Below are positions 47,532 to 64,000 of a stretch of 64,000 nt of DNA, one piece after another. Location of the stretch: the NCBI GenBank assembly GCA_009746045.1, contig RPFO01000080.1:4260481-4324480 (forward strand), given 5' to 3'. Every line of letters begins with the position of its first letter. The first letter of the stretch is position 1. The stretch is from Mesostigma viride (Eukaryota; Streptophyta; Mesostigmatophyceae; Mesostigmatales; Mesostigmataceae). The notes under the pieces are model-generated. The model saw only the letters and a list, made by a program, of their open reading frames with translations. It was not told the DNA's origin and searched no databases. The position numbers and the translations under genes were made by a program.

Positions 47532-50500
47532 TTACGCCTGTTCACCTGTCGCCTTCTTCCGCCTCCGCCTTCTCCTCCTGCGGACAACACCTTCCCCGAC
47601 ACCATCCCCCACACTTCCCATAGCTTCTGTCCCATCGTGGGACGTAAGCCCATCGGTATTGGAATCAGTTGCATCGCTGTCACCAGCTACCGCAGCAGGT
47701 GCAGCGTTTGTGCTTGCACCAGCGTTTCCGTTGGGAGGCGTGTTTGCTCTAGCCATTGCGCGCTGCTCCTTCCAGGTCAAGGGCACGGCCGGCGTCACGA
47801 CCTCTCCCTTACAGTCTGCCGCAAAGTAATTCTTCAGCAGAACCTGCAACGCAACAGGCCAGCAACCAGAGAAATGTCTAGCCAGGATTAGTTGAAACAA
47901 AAAATAAACACAGAAATAAACCAAAATAAACAGTGAAACAAAGAAGACTGCTGATAGAGATATCACAGTGAGATTCCTCTCTGTGAGATTCCAAATAATT
48001 GATGTTTCTTTTTAACGAGTGCCACCTTCTGGTTTGCACACACCCAACAAAACAACTTATGCTAATGCGTTTAATATGGGGCAAATGATTGTGTCTACTA
48101 CAGAGCAATGTGTTCACCCAAGAGCAAGGAGTCTATTACAAAGCAATGTGTATACTATAGCAAATGCGGTTACTATCGAGCAATAGCTATTCTCGTGAAT
48201 GTGTTTCCTACAGACCAACGTGTTTGCTGTAGAGCAATGTGCTTACTATAACACATGTGTTTACTAATAGAGCAATAACTACAGTGAATGTGTTGCCTAC
48301 AGACCAACGTGTTTGCTGTAGAGCAATGTGCTCACCATAACACATGTGTTTACTAATAGAGCAATAACTACAGTGAATGTGTTTCCGACAGACCAACGTG
48401 TTTGCTGTAGAGCAATGTGCTTACTATAACACATGTGTTTACTAATAGAGCAATAACTACAGTGAATGTGCTTCCGACAAACCAACGTGTTTGCTGTAGA
48501 GCAATGTGCTCACTATAACACATGTGTTTACTAATAGAGCAATAACTACAGTGAATGTGTTTCCAACAGACCAACATGTTTGCTGTAGAGCAATGTGCTC
48601 ACTATAACACATGTGTTTACTAATAGAGCAATGACTACAGTGAATGTGTTTCCTACAGACCAACTTGTTTGCTGTAGAGCAATGTCCTTAACAAAGAGCA
48701 GTCGAATGGCTTTACGCTTTTAACTGGCACGGCCAACAGCATACTGCCAGGGCTGCACCACCGCTGCACCATGGCGACAAGTAGTGCGGCTGCCGCCGCA
48801 TGCTATCATTGGTGGTTCTCCAAGACAACGGCCACACGATGGCTGAGCCAAAATACCACAGGGACAGCGCCAGCACATCATCACCATGACATTCGCAGAA
48901 ACCCACTGCAGCAGATAGTCACCACTACATGAAAGGCCCCTACATCTGGCCATGATGCTGGCACCAACCACCACCTTGCACCAACGCCCGCCTCCCCGGT
49001 GGATACCAACAAGGAAAACAGAAAAAACACAAGGTCATGGGCAGTGTCGCGGGCACCCACCACGGCAACTTTTGCGTCCAGCTGCTCTCTTGCGAGAGCT
49101 CCGGCTGCTACCAAACGCCACCAGCAAACACGCCATCACAACCGGCATATATAATGATTATTAAAAATACCCGATTTCTGGCCTGCGCTGGTTGTCTCCT
49201 TGATACATGCTGCTGTTACACTTCTGGAATAGTAGTATTTATTTCTTAGCATATTGTTAATAGTATTACTACAAAGTTATAGTTTATAGCTTTGTAGTAA
49301 TTATCTATTATAGACCACACAGCACCCACCGCGGCGGCGTAGGCGTCGAGCTGATCCTTGCGCGAGCTCCGGTTGCTGCCAAACGCCAGCATGTCCTCCA
49401 TCGCGTCCTTGCTGCTGTGCGCCTCGTCAAAGAGGACGACCCGCCACCCGCGCGGCGCCACCGCACGCTCCACCTGCTGGGCGAACCGCCGGCACTGGCG
49501 CGCGTGGGGGGAGATGCCAGAAGTCCCGTACGAGAACGGTTTCGCCCTCCTCTGGTTATTCCCTCCTGCTGTTGACGGTTGCATCTCTCTATTCTGTCTA
49601 GGCTGATTGTGTGTGGACATGCCCGTGCCGTCGGCAGAATTACCCGACTGGACATCGGCCATATCTTGCCCGTACATTCCCGACCGACCACCACCACCAC
49701 CGCCACCACCAGCACCATCATTCCCATAAGCCCAGGGTCTACCACCTCCACCGCCATAAGTGACGGGTCTACCACCACCAAAAGTGATGGTTCTACCAGG
49801 ACCACCGCCTCCATAAGTGACAGGCTTGCGGGGAAACCCGACCACGATCTCGTCCGCCCGCTCCTCCTCAGCGATCGCGATAATCCCCTCGATCAGCCGG
49901 CCCGCGTCCGTCTCCGTCAGCACGGTGAGCGGCCGGGGGGCTAAACCGCCGCACGTCACCGCAATCCCCGTCCTTTTCGCGCCGTAGTCGATGCCCAGGG
50001 TGCGGCGGGAGAAGCGGCTGCCAGAATATATCGGGGCCTGCGGTGCCACGTCAGCGTCCTCTTCATCCACCTCCTCGGCAGCCTCCTCCTCCCCGAAGTT
50101 CGACTTTTCTGCCAACTCCCCCACTTCCTCCTCCCCTTCCCCGTACCCCGCGTCCTCCTCACGACGGTTCACGATGGTGGCATTGTCCGCGTGACTGGTC
50201 CGGCCGAAATTGCCTTCTTTCTTCGACTGGTTGCCAGCAGCCCGGCCAGAATGTGCGTTGCCAGAAGTAGGAACGCTGTCATGACTATGTCCCTGGGAAC
50301 TGTGCTGTGTGCCACTGCTGGCATTCGTCACCGGATAGACAGTCTTCACCAGCTCAAGCTGGTGACGGATGTGGTACCTCGACTCCGTCTTCCCATTTTT
50401 GCCCTCCTCGGCGCCGTGATTTGCGCCAGTGGAAGCGTGAGCATCATGCACGCTGCATTTGGAGCCAATAATGGCTGCTTTCCGGCAGGAAGGTCGCGAT

Positions 50501-50613
50501 GGAACGGGAGAGGCTTGTTTCGCAGGTTGATGGAGCGTGTTTCGCCGTAGTGTACGAGGCCATCCTATATCCATAAGGAAGTCGTGTGCAGTAGTTGGAG
50601 TTCTCGAGTACAA
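47532..50613 (-). CDS. RuvX/YqgF-family (Holliday-junction resolvase-like) protein, two exons
   Basis: Exon 1 is 50613-49330, exon 2 is 47843-47532, phase 0, donor GTGGGT, acceptor TTGCAG. The splice joins DQLDAYAAA to VLLKNYFAADCKGE, restoring the family's final motif. The RNase H-like fold shows LGIDYGAKRTGIAV (D209), EIVVGFP, LFDEAHSS (D396/E397) and D423 in DAYAAA; the acidic residues are the usual metal ligands. Bacterial relatives process nucleic acid junctions or pre-16S rRNA and are about 140 aa. This product is up to 531 aa, with a Ser/basic N-terminus that may be an organelle targeting peptide (from M14, 50574), a Glu-rich stretch, and a Gly-rich insertion of about 90 residues with repeats of PVTYGGGG between the VGFP motif and the next helix. 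The C-terminus ends in a run of eight Arg. The start is not certain; an upstream exon is possible. Confidence 0.7.
48190..48690. repeat. 89-bp minisatellite, about 5.5 copies
   Basis: Units start at about 48220, 48309, 48398, 48487, 48576 and 48665, each with GTTTGCTGTAGAGCAATGTG and CACATGTGTTTACTAATAG. More diverged partial copies precede it (48095-48190). It lies in the RuvX-like intron. There are no distinct spacers, so it is not CRISPR-like. Confidence 0.9.
49047..49135 (-). repeat. Degenerate copy of RuvX-like exon 1 end
   Basis: GCACCCACCACGGCAAC...CGTCCAGCTG...TTGCGAGAGCTCCGGCTGCT and CCAAACGCCA align with 49322-49395 of exon 1 (GCACCCACCGCGGCGGC...CGTCGAGCTG...TTGCGCGAGCTCCGGTTGCT, CCAAACGCCA). 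It is inside the intron, about 260 bp from the real exon end, same orientation. The reading frame has drifted. Confidence 0.75.
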
Positions 50614-50639
50614 ACGCGTTAGTCAATGGCGATGACCAA

Positions 50640-52424
50640 GTTATAAATCATTGTTGATTGAAGGCAGAAAACTAAAATTGACGACGAGCTGCAGTAGATG
50701 AAAGCCAAGGTTGTGGAAACAAATGCCAAGTACTTGCAGCAATGCGCTGTTTCTCAGCCGATTAAGGCGTGGACATCAGCTTACTCGAAATGCCGTCTAG
50801 TCGCCAAGCCCCGACTTCAATGCCCGAAGCGCGTTGGAATGGTGAGGCTATCGGCCTAAAAGTGAACCCAGCGGTACCGGTTAAATGAAGAACAGAGGAA
50901 GACGATGACAGGGCGACATTGTGGAAGGTCGTCATAGGTCATTCGGGGAACGTCTGTTGAACGAAATACGTTTTCTCTTGCCAACGTAATGGGGACCGGC
51001 AATTCATGCCGCAAAATTAAATGGAGACGCCGTCGCCAACATGCATTCGTTCTAAGAATGCGGCATAATCGCCATGACACTCGGGGTTGTGAAGCAATAC
51101 TTCATACTGTCGATTAACAATGAATGACAGTAACATTTAATTGGGAATGCATTCTACCCTGCCCATAATACTTGATAGCTCCTGTCCACAACTCGATGGT
51201 GAAAGTCTAGCCGTGAAAGCCGAAATCAGTCAAGATTCATCAAATTAATTAGAGCACGAGCTCATCAACGACCTTCTTCTGCCGCCGGAGGACTGCCATG
51301 CGCCACCGAGCTGCGTCCTTCAGTTGTTTTTTTTCGGGGAAATGGGTGTGGTTTATTTCCATTTAAGCGGGGTTAATACAGTAGGTAAATAATAATTAAC
51401 CGGGTTCAGGAAGGTATCAGGAAGGTATGCCACAGATAGCCCAAAGCCTAGTTGAGCCTAAATTGGGGTGCCCGCATTACTAAAGTGCTTCCTTGTTGTT
51501 GTTGTTGCCCACGCCGCACAACTTTCCGGGTAAATCCTTGGGTAAATGGGTATTTTTTATTAACCAATGGGAAGTTATTAGGGAGAGGGATACCATGCAC
51601 GTTGCGACCAGCTAGTTACCCAATAACGCAGTCCAAAACCAATGATTGATAGATAAGAAAAGAGATCTTCGTGACCGTTGGTCGTTACTTAACTCAACTC
51701 AACCCAAACCGCAGCAGAGACGTTTCCTTGGAGTGCGATCTGAATCTTCCCATTGGTTAATAAAAAATACCCATTTACCCAAATTTACCCGGAAAAAGTT
51801 TCCTTGGAGTGGACACTGGACACAGGACAGCTATCTACCCTTATTTTCCGGGCACGATTCTAGTATCTACCTCTCTTGTACAAGTCTTCGGGTAGATTGT
51901 TGACTATAACGACTAACAACTCCAAGATTTCTTACCAGGCGTCGCGCCCATGTGCGAAGACGTACAGTAACCTCATCCGTCTTACAGTGACCATGCCGAC
52001 AACCTGCCACCCGAGTTGCAGACACCCGCGTGATCCTTCATGGCTAAAATGCTCGCCTGGGATAGAAGGGGTCGGGCTATGGCGGTCCTGCGGGGCCTAG
52101 TGGGGAAGGCCCCACCCTTGCCTAGCTATTCAACGTGGGCATGTTTACGCTCAGTTCGGTTTGCATAATGTAATAATGCCGAAGCTACGTTCGATGAGTC
52201 AATGGTAGGAAAATGGGAACGCACTGGTTTTCTAGCGCATGGCAAAATGGATAAATGTCTGGCTGCAGGCACTTTTCAGGTTCAATGACATTAACCAGTT
52301 TATGCATTTTACGGCTCAGTGAGAGCTAGCTCTGCAATACGGGTACTTGCCTAACTCTGGCGCCTTAACTTCACCCAGCCTCATCTCTGCTCGGTACTGA
52401 GCTCTAAACGGGCACGACGCAGCG
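50640..52424. promoter_or_regulatory. Divergent intergenic region between the RuvX-like and NEK genes
   Basis: 1.8 kb separates the two start codons, which point away from each other, so it should hold both promoters. No TATA box or other element is claimed. It includes a 35-bp perfect inverted repeat (51540-51574 and 51746-51780). Confidence 0.4.
51526..51793. repeat. Inverted repeat with 35-bp perfect arms
   Basis: The arm GGGTAAATGGGTATTTTTTA... (51540-51574) is exactly the reverse complement of 51746-51780. Similarity extends outward to CCGGGTAAAT. The loop is 171 bp. A direct repeat GTTTCCTTGGAGTG lies at about 51722 and 51799. It could be a foldback element or an RNA-hairpin source. 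Confidence 0.85.
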
Positions 52425-62841
<10,417 letters not shown>

Positions 62842-62930
62842 GTGTGTAAAACTACCATTATAATAATTTAGAAGGTAATTAGGTGTAATAATTTTGAAGT
62901 AATTACTACTAACCATATACACTTGTCTCT

Positions 62931-64000
62931 GTTTGTTTGTTTGTTTGTTTGTTCGTTTGTTCGTTCGTTCGTTCGTTCGTTCGTTCGTTCGTTCATTCGT
63001 TCGTTCGTTCGTTCGTTCGTTCGTTCGTTCGTTCGTTCGTTCGTTCGTTCGTTCGTTCGTTCGTTCGTTCGTTCGTTCGTTCGTTCGTTCGTTCGTTCGT
63101 TCGTTCGTTCGTTCGTTCGTTCGTTCGTTCGTTCGTTCGTTCGTTCGTTCGTTCGTTCGTTCGTTCGTTCGTTCGTTCGTTCGTTCGTTCGTTCGTTCGT
63201 TCGTTCGTTCGTTCGTACGTTCGTACGTTCGTACGTTCGTACGTTCGTTCGTTCGTTCGTTCGTTCGTTCGTTCGTTCGTTCGTTCGTTCGTTCGTTCGT
63301 TCGTTCGTTCGTTCGTTCGTTCGTTCGTTCGTTCGTTCGTTCGTTCGTTCGTTCGTTCGTTCGTTCGTTCGTTCGTTCGTTCGTTCGTTCGTTCGTTCGT
63401 TCGTTCGTTCGTTCGTTCGTTCGTTCGTTCGTTCGTTCGTTCGTTCGTTCGTTCGTTCGTTCGTTCGTTCGTTCGTTCGTTCGTTCGTTCGTTCGTTCGT
63501 TCGTTCGTTCGTTCGTTCGTTCGTTCGTTCGTTCGTTCGTTCGTTCGTTCGTTCGTTCGTTCGTTCGTTCGTTCGTTCGTTCGTTCGTTCGTTCGTTCGT
63601 TCGTTCGTTCGTTCGTTCGTTCGTTCGTTCGTTCGTTCGTTCGTTCGTTCGTTCGTTCGTTCGTTCGTTCGTTCGTTCGTCGTTCGTTCGTTTCGTTCGT
63701 TCGTTCGTTCGTTCGTTCGTTCGTGCGTTCGTGCGTTCGTGCGTTCGTGCGTTCGTGCGTTCGTGCGTTCGCGCGTTCGCGCGTTCGCGCGTTCGCGCGT
63801 TCGCGCGTTCGCGCGTTCGCGCGTTCGCGCGTTCGTGCGTTCGTGCGTTCGTGCGTTCGTGCGTTCGTGCGTTCGTGCGTCCGTTCGTCCGTTCGTCCGT
63901 TCGTCCGTTCGTCCGTTCGTCCGTTCGTCCGTTCGTCCGTTCGTCCGTTCGTCCGTTCGTCCGTTCGTCCGTTCGTCCGTTCGTCCGTTCGTCCGTTCGT
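62931..64000. repeat. (TTCG)n array running off the window end
   Basis: Over 1 kb of TTCG in the intron after NEK exon 12, starting with a few TTTG units. It has ordered variant blocks: TTCGTACG near 63215-63245, TTCGTGCG from about 63722, TTCGCGCG about 63770-63835, TTCGTGCG again, then TTCGTCCG from about 63880 to the end. Confidence 0.97.

Larger units (their letters stand above)
47844..49329 (-). other. Intron of the RuvX-like gene
   Basis: A 1.49-kb intron. It contains an 89-bp minisatellite (48190-48690) and, at about 49047-49135, a diverged duplicate of the end of exon 1. No other coding sequence is seen. Confidence 0.65.

Noticed and set aside
48190-48690. CRISPR-like regular repeats
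   Set aside because: 89-bp units are contiguous without unique spacers, in a eukaryotic intron: a minisatellite.

Overview
The window is nuclear DNA from a eukaryote. The most likely source is a green alga or related protist with an expanded, repeat-rich genome, but no rRNA, organelle gene or other marker fixes the species. Three lines of evidence support this. Three host genes are split by spliceosomal introns with clear GT/AG borders (a plant-type leucine-rich-repeat gene, a RuvX/YqgF-family gene and a NIMA-related kinase gene). The repeats include DIRS-like, Penelope-like, non-LTR and Kolobok-like elements, a mix known from green algae. Many kilobase-scale microsatellites are present. No bacterial-style operon, CRISPR array or tRNA was seen.

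Layout. 1-6.7 kb: dispersed repeats A and B and a degenerate Kolobok-like element (3080-5061, TTAA on both sides). 6.7-11.8 kb: a decayed DIRS-like tyrosine-recombinase retrotransposon whose reverse transcriptase is split by a 0.6-kb (TGCC)n array. 11.9-21.7 kb, minus strand: an LRR gene with a signal-peptide/LRRNT first exon at 21.7 kb and ten 72-nt LRR exons, each in a ~478-bp tandem unit. 21.8-27.5 kb: G-rich/CTG tract, a 1.15-kb pure purine tract and otherwise featureless DNA. 27.5-47.3 kb: a stack of nested transposons. One minus-strand LINE (tail near 28.87 kb, 5' end near 43.14 kb) is split twice. The first split is an LTR-like tandem block (29446-34693) that itself carries a Kolobok-like element (31586-34223). 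The second is a 7.78-kb terminal-inverted-repeat element (35305-43087) that carries a second LINE, a Penelope-like element and a TTAA-flanked short element. Beyond it lies a nearly intact Kolobok-like transposon (43657-47101) with an 811-aa transposase. 47.5-50.6 kb, minus strand: a two-exon RuvX/YqgF-type gene. 52.4 kb to the window end, plus strand: a NEK kinase gene with 12 visible exons (713 codons) that continues past the window; its introns hold large satellites and a (TTCG)n array runs off the end.

The host genes do not form an operon or pathway. The RuvX and NEK genes are divergent across a 1.8-kb intergenic region. A recurring theme is local tandem duplication at exon scale: whole exon-intron units in the LRR gene, and degenerate copies of exons inside neighbouring introns of both the NEK and RuvX genes.
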